A DNA stretch of 64,000 bases from Desulfobacterium sp. (lineage in GTDB: Bacteria; Desulfobacterota; Desulfobacteria; Desulfobacterales; Desulfobacteraceae), in the NCBI GenBank assembly GCA_030145245.1, contig JAQYWC010000065.1, positions 62,001-126,000 of the forward strand. The letters are read 5' to 3'. The notes beneath the pieces are model-generated. The model was not told the origin of the DNA. It was given only the letters and a program-made list of their open reading frames with translations, and did no database searches. Shown here piece after piece: positions 42,067-54,005 of the stretch. Every line of letters starts with the position of its first letter. Position 1 is the stretch's first letter. The translations under genes were made by a program, and so were the position numbers.

Positions 42067-43491
42067 TTATGCGTTTGTCCTGGCCGCAATATAGGCCTTG
42101 AGATCCTTTTCAATACCAGGGTCAAGGTCAGGCTTTATATAGGACGCAAGACGCTCCTTAACATGTTTTTCCGCAGCCTTTGTGACATCTTCCTTTCCGC
42201 GGCTCTCCCACTTCTCGTAGGTTTCCCGGACCGATACCTTTGGCATGAAAAATTCCGTCCGGCACCGCTTGGCCGTCATGGGCTCCATGAGAAAGCTTCC
42301 GCCGCAGCCGACCCTGTCGATGGCATCCAGAGCAAGGGTTTCATCGCTGATCTCAACCGGGCGTATGGCCCGTTTCACCATGCCGCCGATCTCCTCATCC
42401 AGGACGAATTTTTCAAAACTCATCTCCGTGTATGAACCGAGGATGCCGCAGGCCTGGTGCATGTAATGGGCACCCGATGCAAGGCTCAGGGCGATATTGA
42501 GGGTGGATTCGATTCCCGCCTGCATGTCCGGGAAATGGGCGTCGGTCAAGCCGCCTCCGTACCGGCAGGGCAGACCGTAAAACCTAGCCATCTGGGTTGA
42601 GATACCCATCAGCTGGATCAGCTCGGGGCTTCCGATGGTGGCACTGCAGAAGCGAAGATCGGCCGCACAGGAGGTGCCGCCGCACACACAGGGAACCCCG
42701 GGGTTGACAAGCTGGGCCAGAACAATACCGGCCAGGCTTTCAGCCATCTCCAGGACAGCTGTTCCGGCGATGGTGATCGGCCCGCTCAGGCCCGCCATGA
42801 CCATGCTCGATATCAGCAGTGCCTGGCCGCCCCGGGCGAACTCGATCAGGCCGCCTGCGGCTTCCGGGGTGTAGGTCAGGGGGGAGGTGGGGTTGATGGA
42901 GACAATGGAGACCGGCCCCCGGGTGGCCGCCTCCCGGCTGCCCCAGACAATGGATGCCATCTCAACGGTCTCAATGGCGTTCTCCCGGCAGCAGGGATTG
43001 GTTGTGACGGGCATGTCTGTCAGGGTGAAACAGGACGCCAGGAGTTCTGCCGTGGCGGTTTTGGGATCCAGATCCTTGGGGGGAACCATGGAGCTTGCAA
43101 TCATGTCCAGGTGGGGTGAGGTCTGCACAAGCTTGCAGAAATTGTTGGAATCCGCCATGGTGGCGGAACGGCTGTTGCCTGCGGCATCAACGATGAACGG
43201 GGCTCCCCAGCCCGGGCTCAGAACGAAATTATCCCCTCCTATCCGGACGGATTTTTCAGGATTCCTGGCATGGATGGTAAATTCGGACGGCGTCGTTTTC
43301 AGCGCGTTCATCACCTGATCTTCCTCAAAAAAGACCTTGTTTCCATCCATCCGGAAACCGTTCTCCCTGAAGATCTCCAAGGCTTCAGGTTCGTTGAAGA
43401 TAACCCCTGTCTTATTCAAGACTTCCATGCAAGCATGGTGCAGACGTTCCGTCCGGGCCCTGTCAAGGGACTGCAACCTGTTCAGCATCAT
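42067..43491 (-). CDS. MttB-family corrinoid methyltransferase, non-pyrrolysine type
   Basis: The 474-residue protein belongs to the trimethylamine methyltransferase (MttB) superfamily: HHACMEVLNKTGVIFNEPEA start, PGWGAPFIVDAAGNSRSATM near residue 92, VCGGTSCAADLRFCSATIGS near 270 and YCRY-like GLPCRYGGGLTDAHFPDMQ near 310. The frame is open with no in-frame amber, so it belongs to the Pyl-free group that includes MtgB (glycine betaine) and enzymes for carnitine or proline betaine. It should pass a methyl group from a quaternary amine to the corrinoid protein encoded next. It is first in the operon, 89 bases after a strict sigma-54 promoter. The exact substrate is not predictable. Confidence 0.93.
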   Translation of the reverse strand: MMLNRLQSLDRARTERLHHACMEVLNKTGVIFNEPEALEIFRENGFRMDGNKVFFEEDQVMNALKTTPSEFTIHARNPEKSVRIGGDNFVLSPGWGAPFIVDAAGNSRSATMADSNNFCKLVQTSPHLDMIASSMVPPKDLDPKTATAELLASCFTLTDMPVTTNPCCRENAIETVEMASIVWGSREAATRGPVSIVSINPTSPLTYTPEAAGGLIEFARGGQALLISSMVMAGLSGPITIAGTAVLEMAESLAGIVLAQLVNPGVPCVCGGTSCAADLRFCSATIGSPELIQLMGISTQMARFYGLPCRYGGGLTDAHFPDMQAGIESTLNIALSLASGAHYMHQACGILGSYTEMSFEKFVLDEEIGGMVKRAIRPVEISDETLALDAIDRVGCGGSFLMEPMTAKRCRTEFFMPKVSVRETYEKWESRGKEDVTKAAEKHVKERLASYIKPDLDPGIEKDLKAYIAARTNA

Positions 43492-43579
43492 TTGGCAAAC
43501 TCCTTTGGTGTCGTTTCAACCCGCAATTTACGGGCGCTGTTACTCCTGTAAGAATCCACTATTTTTTTTTACTACATAG

Positions 43580-43594
43580 GCAACTTGCGTGCCA
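43580..43594 (-). promoter_or_regulatory. Sigma-54 promoter of the methyltransferase operon
   Basis: On the minus strand 43594-43580 reads TGGCACGCAAGTTGC, a full match to the -24/-12 consensus TGGCACG-N4-TTGC. Transcription would start about twelve bases further, some 75 bases before the MttB-like gene. The divergent gene encodes a sigma-54 activator, and three palindromes lie 77-245 bases upstream, as enhancers do. Confidence 0.9.
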
Positions 43595-43670
43595 GGAAGC
43601 GGAAAGCCCCTCAAGGCGGGAGAATATTGAACCCCACCCGGAAAATCCACCATAATGAAACCCGGCAATC

Positions 43671-43825
43671 GATGCGAAAACGCATCGACAAACCGCCAAA
43701 CAGCATTGCTGGCTCCCTATTTGGAGAGACAAACCCGAAAGATGCGTTTTTGCATCAAAGCCGGGAATGGCCCCGGTGCAGCAGGTTTTGACTTTGCCGG
43801 CTTACAGGCGATGCAACTTCGCATC
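43671..43825. promoter_or_regulatory. Three 16-bp palindromic enhancer sites (GATGCRNNNNYGCATC) at 70-bp steps
   Basis: GATGCGAAAACGCATC at 43671-43686, GATGCGTTTTTGCATC at 43741-43756 and GATGCAACTTCGCATC at 43810-43825 share the arms GATGC and GCATC around six central bases. Starts are 70 and 69 bases apart. They lie between the sigma-54 promoter and the activator gene and are the likely binding sites of that activator. Confidence 0.85.
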
Positions 43826-43854
43826 AAACCCAATAAGTGTGAAGCTTTTTAACG

Positions 43855-43883
43855 TTGACTTGGCTCTCTACAATAGTTATTCT
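43855..43883 (+). promoter_or_regulatory. Candidate sigma-70 promoter of the activator gene
   Basis: TTGACT at 43855-43860 and TATTCT at 43878-43883 are separated by 17 bases, 159 bases before the activator start. The third enhancer palindrome ends 30 bases before the -35, so the activator could affect its own expression. Confidence 0.5.
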
Positions 43884-44041
43884 CAGCCCTTAGCGTAATC
43901 TCGGGATGGTTTTTACTCGAATTTTTTTTGACTTTTTTCCCGCCATCATAAAGGGGAAGGATAGAAGACTTAGGATGTGCTGTCATTCGGATATATTCAA
44001 CAAAACAAGGCGCCGGCTCAAATTAAATAAAGGATGCAGCA

Positions 44042-45385
44042 ATGGACCAAATTCTTAATTCTTCGCCGGACGGCATCTGGATATGGGACGGTTTCGGCCG
44101 GGTCATTGCGGTGAACAGGACCGCTGAAAAGTACGGCGCGGTCAAAGAGAACGCCCTGATCGGCAAGTGTTATCTCGAACTGATCAGGGAAGGTATTTAC
44201 GATCGGTCCGTGGCCCACAAAATTTTCAAGACCAAACAGAAGGCCGTGGTCCAGGCAGAATCCATGCGTACCGGGATCATGACAATCAACACCGGCACCC
44301 CCCATGTGGACGACCGGGGAGAGATCCTTCGCATCGTGGTCAGGGAACAGGAGATCGCCAACCTGCCCCCCAGGGAGGCCCAGGGAATCAAGGCCGGTTT
44401 TGGGGAGGAGTTCAGCGATCCTGGTATGGTCCGCCTGGCTTCCCATGAAGTCGTTGCCAGGAACCACAGGTACAGGCAGATCCTGCAAACAAGCTTCAAG
44501 CTTGCAGTCTCCGGGGTTTCAAAAATCCTTGTCCTGGGAGAATCCGGCACGGGCAAGGGACTTCTGGCAAGACTGATGCACGATAAGAGCCCCAGGAAAG
44601 ACAACGCCTTTGTCCAGCTCAATTGCGCCGCTGTTCCGGAAAACCTGCTGGAGGCCGAACTGTTCGGTTACGAGGGCGGGGCCTTTACCGGAGCCAAAAA
44701 GCAGGGTAAGGCCGGCCTGTTCGAGATCGCCCATGGGGGAACCCTGTTTCTGGATGAGATCGGGGAGCTTCCCCTGCCCCTACAGGCAAAGCTGTTAAAA
44801 TACCTGGACGATTTTCAGGTCATGCGACTCGGCAGCACCCGGGCAAAAAAAGTCGACTGCACCATGATCGCAGCCACCAACTGTGACCTCAAGGCACTTG
44901 TGGAAAAAGGCAGGTTCAGGGAGGATCTTCTCTACCGGATCAACGCCTTTACCGTCAGGATCCCCCCCTTGAAGGAGCGCCCGGAGGACATTTTCGGGCT
45001 TATGACCCACTTTCTTGAACAGTACAACAAACAGTACGGACAGCATCGATGCATCTCTCCCCGGTTGATGGGCCAGCTGCAATCCTACCCGTTCCCCGGC
45101 AATGTGCGCGAGTTGAAAAACATAATTAAAAGAATCGTGGTCCTGAGCGAAACCGATACCCTGGACGAAAGCATCTTCAATTTCATGGCGCATCAACCGG
45201 CAAAGACGCCGGCTCTTTTTCTAAAAGAGCAGATGCTTGACTTTGAAAAAAAGCTGTTGATCAAGGCCATGTCCCTGCACACCACCACCCGGGCCATGGG
45301 CGAACACCTGGGGATTGACCAGTCAAGTGTTGTGAGAAAGTTAAAAAAACACGGGCTTGTGCCCGGAAAGAAACAGGGTCATTGA
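44042..45385 (+). CDS. Sigma-54-dependent enhancer-binding protein with N-terminal PAS domain
   Basis: The 447-residue protein has a PAS sensor at about 1-105 ([20 protein letters not shown]), an AAA+ domain at about 135-370 with Walker A GESGTGKG at 166-173, the sigma-54 contact loop GAFTGA at 213-218 and Walker B in [12 protein letters not shown], and a C-terminal TyrR-like helix-turn-helix ([19 protein letters not shown]). It opens sigma-54 promoters by ATP hydrolysis after a signal sensed by the PAS. AAAGGATG precedes the ATG. It lies divergent to a methyltransferase operon with a consensus sigma-54 promoter, which is almost certainly the target. The signal may be the methylated amine itself. 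Confidence 0.95.
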   Translation: MDQILNSSPDGIWIWDGFGRVIAVNRTAEKYGAVKENALIGKCYLELIREGIYDRSVAHKIFKTKQKAVVQAESMRTGIMTINTGTPHVDDRGEILRIVVREQEIANLPPREAQGIKAGFGEEFSDPGMVRLASHEVVARNHRYRQILQTSFKLAVSGVSKILVLGESGTGKGLLARLMHDKSPRKDNAFVQLNCAAVPENLLEAELFGYEGGAFTGAKKQGKAGLFEIAHGGTLFLDEIGELPLPLQAKLLKYLDDFQVMRLGSTRAKKVDCTMIAATNCDLKALVEKGRFREDLLYRINAFTVRIPPLKERPEDIFGLMTHFLEQYNKQYGQHRCISPRLMGQLQSYPFPGNVRELKNIIKRIVVLSETDTLDESIFNFMAHQPAKTPALFLKEQMLDFEKKLLIKAMSLHTTTRAMGEHLGIDQSSVVRKLKKHGLVPGKKQGH

Positions 45386-46681
45386 TCACAGGCCGCCCAG
45401 GTTTTGGCAAAGGGTCTGCACCCCATCCATCACAGCGCCCACATCCATGGTCAAAAGCGCTCTGTTGTCCATCACAAGTTTCCCGTCAATGACGGACGCT
45501 GCGACATCGCTGCCTGCTGCGGAGTAAACCAGATGGGAATAGGGGTTGTACATGGGCACAAGATGATGACCGGACAGGCCGACCACGATGATGTCGGCCC
45601 GCTTGCCCGTCTCAAGGGAGCCTGTTATCCTGTCGAGTCCCAGCACCTTTGCCCCGTTGATGGTGGCCATTTTTACCGCGGTTTCCGCATCAATCACCTC
45701 CGGATCCATGGCAACGACCTTATGGAGCTTGGCGGCTGTATCCATTTCACAGAAAAGGTCAAGATCGCCGTTGCTTGCACAGGCATCCGTGCCAAGCCCC
45801 ACGGTGATGCCAAGCCCAAGGAGCCGGGGGATGGGCGCAACCCCTGAGCCAAGGGCCATGTCGCTCTCCGGGCAATGGGCCACCCTGACATGGTAATGCC
45901 TGTAAAGTTCCATGTCGTTTTCGGTCAGATGGATGGAGTGGCAGGCCACAAGACCGGGCCCAAGGAGTCCCAGGCTTTCAAGGAACTCCACCGGGCTCTT
46001 TCCATGCTTTCTGGCGATCTGCGACACCTCACTCCCTGTCTGTGCCACCTCGATCACCAGGGGAACCCTGTTTTTTCTTGCAAGGTCAGCCGCCCGCTTC
46101 AACAGTTCCGGATCTGCGTCAGGGGCAAAAAGGGGGGCCACAGCCACCGTCACCCGGCCAGGTTTTCCCCATTGGGCCACCATTTTCTGGGCACGGTCAA
46201 ACCCATCTTCCATCTCGCCGCACCCGGAAAAACCGTTGAGCACCTCCCCCACCACCGCCCGCATGCCGGTTGTTGCAGCAGCCCGTGCCACTGCCTCCCC
46301 GAACCAATAGCTGTCGCAGAAACAGGTGGTTCCGGAGAGGATCATCTCAGCGCAGGCAAGTAAGCTCCCCTGGTATACCGCTTCCCGGGTCAGGCGTTCA
46401 TCCGCCGGAGAAACGTGGCGATTGAGCCACGCCAGGGGGGGAAGATCCCGGGCAAGCCCCCGGAACAGGGTCATGGGGGCATGGGTGTGGCAGTTGACAA
46501 GGCCCGGCATGATGATCCCGCCCCTGGCATCGATCACGGTTTTCGCCCCGGGTACGGGCAGGGTATCGTGACTGCCGATCCCGGCGATACACCCCTTGTC
46601 CACGCCCACCCACCCCTGGTGGACGATCTCCATCCCTTTGTTCATGGTCAAGACGATACCGTTCTTTATAACAAGATCCAT
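45386..46681 (-). CDS. Amidohydrolase of the MTA/SAH/5'-deoxyadenosine deaminase group
   Basis: The ATG at 46681 is preferred to the TTG five codons earlier. The 431-residue protein has the metal motif HTHAPMTLFRGLARDLPPLA near 62, CHSIHLTENDMELYRHYH near 229, PESDMALGSGVAPIPRLL near 252 and LGTDACASNGDLDLFCEMD near 277. It belongs to the MtaD/TrzN-like group, whose members deaminate S-adenosylhomocysteine, methylthioadenosine or 5'-deoxyadenosine to the inosine form. With corrinoid and radical SAM enzymes nearby, removal of these SAM by-products fits. The stop abuts the end of the activator gene (convergent, no gap). The route would overlap with MtnP if this phosphorylase takes methylthioinosine. 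Confidence 0.9.
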   Translation of the reverse strand: MDLVIKNGIVLTMNKGMEIVHQGWVGVDKGCIAGIGSHDTLPVPGAKTVIDARGGIIMPGLVNCHTHAPMTLFRGLARDLPPLAWLNRHVSPADERLTREAVYQGSLLACAEMILSGTTCFCDSYWFGEAVARAAATTGMRAVVGEVLNGFSGCGEMEDGFDRAQKMVAQWGKPGRVTVAVAPLFAPDADPELLKRAADLARKNRVPLVIEVAQTGSEVSQIARKHGKSPVEFLESLGLLGPGLVACHSIHLTENDMELYRHYHVRVAHCPESDMALGSGVAPIPRLLGLGITVGLGTDACASNGDLDLFCEMDTAAKLHKVVAMDPEVIDAETAVKMATINGAKVLGLDRITGSLETGKRADIIVVGLSGHHLVPMYNPYSHLVYSAAGSDVAASVIDGKLVMDNRALLTMDVGAVMDGVQTLCQNLGGL

Positions 46682-46882
46682 GGCGTATCTGTCCAATATT
46701 ACATTGTTTTAGTGTGGTGTTGGTGGGATATCCTCTCCTTTACCTCTATAGCTTCTAACCCATGAGAGTTCAACAAAAGAAGATGGTTTTGGCAACTTTA
46801 CCCATTCTCCTTCTTGACAAACCGCGGCGACCCCTCTATCTCTGTAGATAGATCACCCCCCTAAAAAATTAAGGAGATAGCC

Positions 46883-48325
46883 ATGGCTGAGACCACCATG
46901 CCCCGGTTGATGGATGCCCTTGGCGCCATTGAAGACGGCGTCTACATCATCAGTGACGATTTTGTCATCCAGTACATGAACAAGGCCATGGTCTCCCTGT
47001 TTGGGGAAGGGGTGGGGAAAAAATGCCACGCCGTGATCAACCGGGAGCAACAGGCCTGCCCATGGTGCAGGGCCGACCAGGTCTTTGCCCGGCAGGAAAC
47101 CCTCCATGGCGAGGTGTCCCTTCCCAGGATCCACCGGTCCTTCCATATCATTGCCATCCCCGTGACCAACAAAAACGGCAGCAGATCCCAACTGGTGATC
47201 TACCGGGATATCACCCGCACCAAGGCCCAGGAGGCCCGGCTGAAATCCTCTGAAGAGGATTACCGGCGGCTGTTCAACAATGTGGGGTGCGGAGTTTTCA
47301 CCAGCAGCAAGCAGGGGCGGTTTCTGGACGTTAACCCGGCACTTCTCTCCATGCTGGGATATGACGACAAAAAGGAGTTCCTGGAGCTCGACCTTGCCAC
47401 CCAGGTATACCGGGACGCAACGCACCGGAAGGCCTATCAGGATATCGTTGAAGGAAAAGGAAAGGTGGTGGACTATGAGGTGGAGTGGAAAAAGCGGGAC
47501 GGGTCCATCATCCAGGTGCTCCTGACCACCCATGTCCGCTACGATTCCAAGGGCAATGTCCTGGGGTACGAAGGAATCATCGTGGATCTCGGGGAGCGGC
47601 TCAGGATGGAGCGAAAGCTGCATGAAACCCGCCAGCATCTCCTGCAGTCGGAAAAACTGGCTGCCATGGGCCGCCTCACCTCCCAGGTCGCCCATGAACT
47701 CAACAACCCCCTGTTTGGCATCATGAACACCCTGGAGTTGATGAAGACGGAGATCGCACCTGAAAGCAAGCGCAGACGGCTGCTGGACATGTCCCTGTCG
47801 GAAACCCAGCGCCTTGCCGACATGCTGAAAAAAATGCTCACCTTTTCAACCCCGGACCAGATCGAACGGGTCAACATCAACGTCAATACCATCCTTGAAG
47901 AAATCTTGCTGCTCTATGAAAAAAGGTTCAGGGAAAACAGCATCAAGATTACCACCCGGCTCATGGAGGCCCCGGGCCATGTTTGCGCCTCCAAGGATCA
48001 ACTGCGCCAGGTCTTTTTAAACATGTTTTCCAATGCCCTGGACGCCATGCCCGAGGGAGGGGTGTTGACCCTTGTGACCACCCAGGCCGGCCAGGAGATG
48101 CGAATCCTCATCTCCGACACAGGGACCGGCATTGAAAAAGAGCACCTTGAAAAGATCTTTGACTCGTTCTTTACCACCAAGAGAGAGAGCGTCAAGGGGG
48201 TGGGGCTGGGGCTCTCGGTCTGTTACGGGTTCATCCAGGATCACGGGGGAAAGATCACGGTGGAAAGCACCCCTGGCAAGGGAACCACCTTCACCATCTC
48301 CCTGCCCGTTGCCAAAGAATCGTGA
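46883..48325 (+). CDS. Soluble PAS-PAS sensor histidine kinase with a cysteine-rich PAS
   Basis: The 480-residue kinase starts at an ATG with AAGGAG ahead. A first PAS at about 10-115 contains a Cys cluster KKCHAVINREQQACPWC (cysteines at 48, 60 and 63), a second PAS lies at about 130-245, HisKA follows with QVAHELNNPLFGIM (His 271) and HATPase_c with SDTGTGIEKEHLEKIF and VKGVGLGLSVCYG. No membrane helix is seen. The first PAS with a CH...CPxC pattern is frequent in anaerobic deltaproteobacteria and may bind iron-sulfur, metal or respond to redox, though this is inference. A stand-alone receiver gene follows at 160 bases and is the likely partner. Confidence 0.9.
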   Translation: MAETTMPRLMDALGAIEDGVYIISDDFVIQYMNKAMVSLFGEGVGKKCHAVINREQQACPWCRADQVFARQETLHGEVSLPRIHRSFHIIAIPVTNKNGSRSQLVIYRDITRTKAQEARLKSSEEDYRRLFNNVGCGVFTSSKQGRFLDVNPALLSMLGYDDKKEFLELDLATQVYRDATHRKAYQDIVEGKGKVVDYEVEWKKRDGSIIQVLLTTHVRYDSKGNVLGYEGIIVDLGERLRMERKLHETRQHLLQSEKLAAMGRLTSQVAHELNNPLFGIMNTLELMKTEIAPESKRRRLLDMSLSETQRLADMLKKMLTFSTPDQIERVNINVNTILEEILLLYEKRFRENSIKITTRLMEAPGHVCASKDQLRQVFLNMFSNALDAMPEGGVLTLVTTQAGQEMRILISDTGTGIEKEHLEKIFDSFFTTKRESVKGVGLGLSVCYGFIQDHGGKITVESTPGKGTTFTISLPVAKES

Positions 48326-48485
48326 TTCTGTGCAGGGTTTGAACAGAGGAATCAACGGAAAAACGATTTTTTTCCATGAATTTCCATGCGGTTTCCGGTA
48401 TATACCCTATGGAAGTTCAGGAGGGTCGCAAGATACCTTACCCGGGAATGTAAGGTTAACCAGAGAACGGATGAAGGGAGGGACG

Positions 48486-48875
48486 ATGAAAATTCTTGTT
48501 GTTGATGATGAACTTGTCAGCAGAAAGAAGATGGAAACCATCCTGGAGAAATTTGGCCAGTGCACGGGGGTTGCAACCGGGCTCCAGGCGTTGACCCACT
48601 TTTCCAAGGCCCTTAAAAAAGGAAAAGGATTTAACCTCGTCACCCTGGATATCTCGCTTCCCGACATGGAGGGCACCGAGGTGTTATCACGGCTGCGGGG
48701 CATTGAGCAGCAGGAAAACATCCGGGAAGATGGAAAAGTCAAGGTATTGATGGTAACCTCCCATGCGGATCAGGAAACGGTCCTCCTCAGCATTGTGGCA
48801 GGATGTGATGACTACATCATCAAACCGTTTTCCAAAGAAACCATGGAAGAGAAGATCAGGAAGATAGGGTTCTGA
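48486..48875 (+). CDS. CheY-like response regulator
   Basis: The ATG at 48486 with GGGAGG upstream starts MKILVVDDELVSRKKMETIL; upstream in-frame codons belong to a chance extension. The 129-residue receiver has the Asp in LVTLDISLPDMEG near residue 56, Thr in VTSHAD and Lys in YIIKPFSKE, with a slightly longer loop around the phosphorylation site (LRGIEQQENIREDGK). Its first sixteen residues equal those of the HD-GYP regulator at 53.0 kb except for two changes, so both come from one ancestor. It probably serves the preceding soluble kinase. Confidence 0.92.
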   Translation: MKILVVDDELVSRKKMETILEKFGQCTGVATGLQALTHFSKALKKGKGFNLVTLDISLPDMEGTEVLSRLRGIEQQENIREDGKVKVLMVTSHADQETVLLSIVAGCDDYIIKPFSKETMEEKIRKIGF

Positions 48876-48923
48876 GCCGAAAGGTTGAGCGCCGTTGTGA
48901 GAACAAATAAAGGGATATATCGG

Positions 48924-49991
48924 ATGAATTTTTGGAGACCTTTTTTCGTTGGGGTTCTGACAGGGGTCTTCCTTGTGCTGGCACCTTTGGGAACCGCCTT
49001 TTCACAACCGGGTGAAATGCGACGCATTTTTATCCTTCACAGCTATGAAAAGGGCCATGTATGCGGCCAGCCCCAGCACGACGGCGTGATTGCGGCCCTG
49101 GCTGCCGCAGGGTTTGAGGAGAACGTCGATTTCAAGGTCCGGGCCTTTTACATGGACACCAAACGGACAAACAACACCCAGCCCCTCATTCAGCTCCAGG
49201 CCCAAAAGGCCCTGGCCGCCATCAGGAATTTCAAGCCCCATATCCTTGTGCCTTTGGATGATAATGCCTTCAGAACCGTGGCCCTGGAGCTTACGGACGC
49301 TCCCATGGCCATCGTCTTCTGCGGAATGAACGGCCAGCCTGAAGCCTACAACAGGATCAAGCCGTTCATGGAAACAAGGAAGCGACCGGGACACAGGACC
49401 ACCGGCGTCTATGAAAAACTCTACATCGCCGATGCCATCCGGGTCCACTCAAAGCTTCTGCCCGGGCTTGAAAAGGTGAGAATCTTTGTGGACCCCTCCC
49501 CCACGGGCACAGCCATCCACAGGCAGATCCTCCTTGAGATGGAGAACGCATCCATCCCCTGCGACTGGGAGATTACCACGGTCAGGGATTGGGAGCAGTA
49601 TCAGCAGGAGATTTTCCTGGCCAACCAGGACCCGGCAACCGGCGCCATCTACCCTGCGGTTCTGCTGCTCAAGAATTCTAAAGGCGCAACCTATACCGCC
49701 CCTGAAATTTTTGCCTGGACCGTTGGGCATTCGAGAAAACCCGGAATCCCCCTCAATTACGCCTTTGCCCACATGGGGCTCTTTGGCGGGGCGGCCGTGG
49801 ATTTCCACGCCATGGGCGTCCAGGTGGGCCAGATGGTGGCAAGGATTTTCAATGGCGAGCCGCCAGGCACCATCGCCATCCAGGATGCCAAAAAGTATGC
49901 CCTGGTGTTTAATCTCAAACGGGCCAGTCAACTCGGGATCACCATCCCGCCGGATATCCTCATGGCGGCCGATGAAGTGATAACGGAATAG
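48924..49991 (+). CDS. Periplasmic ABC-type binding protein serving a hybrid kinase
   Basis: The ATG at 48924 gives a signal peptide (MNFWRPFFVGVLTGVFLVLA, then PLGTAFSQ) and has AAAGGG ahead; the longer frame from a TTG adds only a basic leader. The 355-residue protein has two lobes of the ABC_sub_bind type, with RRIFILHSYEKGHVCGQPQH at the start, HILVPLDDNAFRTVALEL near 110 and IPLNYAFAHMGLFGGAAVDF near 275. No permease or ATPase is near. The next gene, one base away, encodes a membrane kinase with a periplasmic domain, so ligand binding is probably read by that kinase. It is only distantly like the protein of the 22.1 kb locus. Confidence 0.85.
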   Translation: MNFWRPFFVGVLTGVFLVLAPLGTAFSQPGEMRRIFILHSYEKGHVCGQPQHDGVIAALAAAGFEENVDFKVRAFYMDTKRTNNTQPLIQLQAQKALAAIRNFKPHILVPLDDNAFRTVALELTDAPMAIVFCGMNGQPEAYNRIKPFMETRKRPGHRTTGVYEKLYIADAIRVHSKLLPGLEKVRIFVDPSPTGTAIHRQILLEMENASIPCDWEITTVRDWEQYQQEIFLANQDPATGAIYPAVLLLKNSKGATYTAPEIFAWTVGHSRKPGIPLNYAFAHMGLFGGAAVDFHAMGVQVGQMVARIFNGEPPGTIAIQDAKKYALVFNLKRASQLGITIPPDILMAADEVITE

Positions 49992-49992
49992 A

Positions 49993-52959
<2,967 letters not shown>

Positions 52960-53006
52960 CCCTGCTGTGTTGCGTTAACTGCTGAAGCTAAGAAAAGGCG
53001 TTGAGA

Positions 53007-54005
53007 ATGAAGGTATTGATCGTTGATGATGAACTGGTGAGCCGTAAAAAGATGGAGGTCCTGGTCCGAAGCCTTGGCTATGAACTGCTTGTGGGATCTG
53101 ACGGCCTGGAGGCCTGGGAGATGTGGAAGACCGAAAGACCGAGGCTGGTCATCACCGACTGGATCATGCCCGGGCTGGACGGTCCCGGGCTCTGCGCCAA
53201 AATCCGCCAGGCCGAGGGCAGCCGCTACACCTACCTGATCATGGTTTCCGCCAGGACCGGCACCAAGGACTGTGTGACAAGCATGAAGGCAGGAGCAGAC
53301 GATTACATCACCAAGCCCTTTATCAAGGAGGAGCTGGCTGTACGCATCCAGGTGGGACAGCGCATCCTCGGGTTTGAGACCCGGGATCTTGTGATCTTCT
53401 CCATGGCCAAACTTGCAGAGTCAAGGGACTCGGAGACCGGCAACCATCTGGAACGGATACGTTTCTATTCCAGGACCCTTGCCAGTGCCATGGCAGACCT
53501 GAACCATCCCCCCGGGGAGATCACCCCGGTATTTGTGGAAAACATCTTTCTGACAAGTCCCCTCCACGACATCGGCAAGATCGGTATCCCCGACTATGTG
53601 CTGCTCAAGCCGGGCCGCCTTGACGACGCGGAGTTCGAGATCATGAAAAGCCACACCACCATCGGGTTTGAAACCCTGAGCGAGGCACTGAAGCGGTATC
53701 CCCGGGCCGACTACCTTCAAATGAGTGCGGACATCGCCCTGTGCCACCATGAGAAATTCGACGGCACCGGCTATCCCCAAGGGTTTTCCAGGGAGGAGAT
53801 CCCCCTTGCCGCCAGGATCGTGGCCCTGTCCGATGTGTACGACGCCCTGGTCAGTAAAAGGGTCTACAAGCAAGCCATGCCCCATGACATGGCCCGGGAC
53901 ATTATCCTCAAGGGAAGCGGAAATCATTTTGATCCCAGGGTGGTTGAGGCCTTTCTTGCCTGCGAAGGGGAGTTCGTCAAGATTTTCAACCGTTACCGGA
54001 ATTGA
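53007..54005 (+). CDS. Response regulator with HD-GYP c-di-GMP phosphodiesterase domain
   Basis: The 332-residue protein has a receiver at 1-120 (VDDELVSRKKMEVLV; Asp 51 in VITDWIMPGLDGPG; Lys in YITKPFIKEE) and an HD-GYP domain at about 130-325 with HDIGKIGIPDYVLLK (His 187, Asp 188), KSHTTIGFETL and HHEKFDGTGYPQG. It should hydrolyse c-di-GMP to GMP when phosphorylated. The HPt end of the hybrid kinase directly upstream is the likely phosphate donor. The protein forms a counterpart to the GGDEF regulator at 17.6-19.6 kb, which ends the similar operon. Its end overlaps the convergent EamA gene by 13 bases. Confidence 0.94.
   Translation: MKVLIVDDELVSRKKMEVLVRSLGYELLVGSDGLEAWEMWKTERPRLVITDWIMPGLDGPGLCAKIRQAEGSRYTYLIMVSARTGTKDCVTSMKAGADDYITKPFIKEELAVRIQVGQRILGFETRDLVIFSMAKLAESRDSETGNHLERIRFYSRTLASAMADLNHPPGEITPVFVENIFLTSPLHDIGKIGIPDYVLLKPGRLDDAEFEIMKSHTTIGFETLSEALKRYPRADYLQMSADIALCHHEKFDGTGYPQGFSREEIPLAARIVALSDVYDALVSKRVYKQAMPHDMARDIILKGSGNHFDPRVVEAFLACEGEFVKIFNRYRN

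Noticed and set aside
42067-43491. Pyrrolysine-containing trimethylamine methyltransferase
   Set aside because: The frame has no in-frame TAG over 474 codons, so it belongs to the Pyl-free part of the MttB superfamily.
43671-43825. CRISPR-like array
   Set aside because: Only three 16-bp palindromes with 53-54 bases between them and no cas genes; they sit by a sigma-54 promoter and fit enhancers.
43585-43852. Small ORFs within the methyltransferase-activator intergenic region
   Set aside because: They run across the sigma-54 promoter and the palindromes, lack ribosome sites and have no recognisable sequence.
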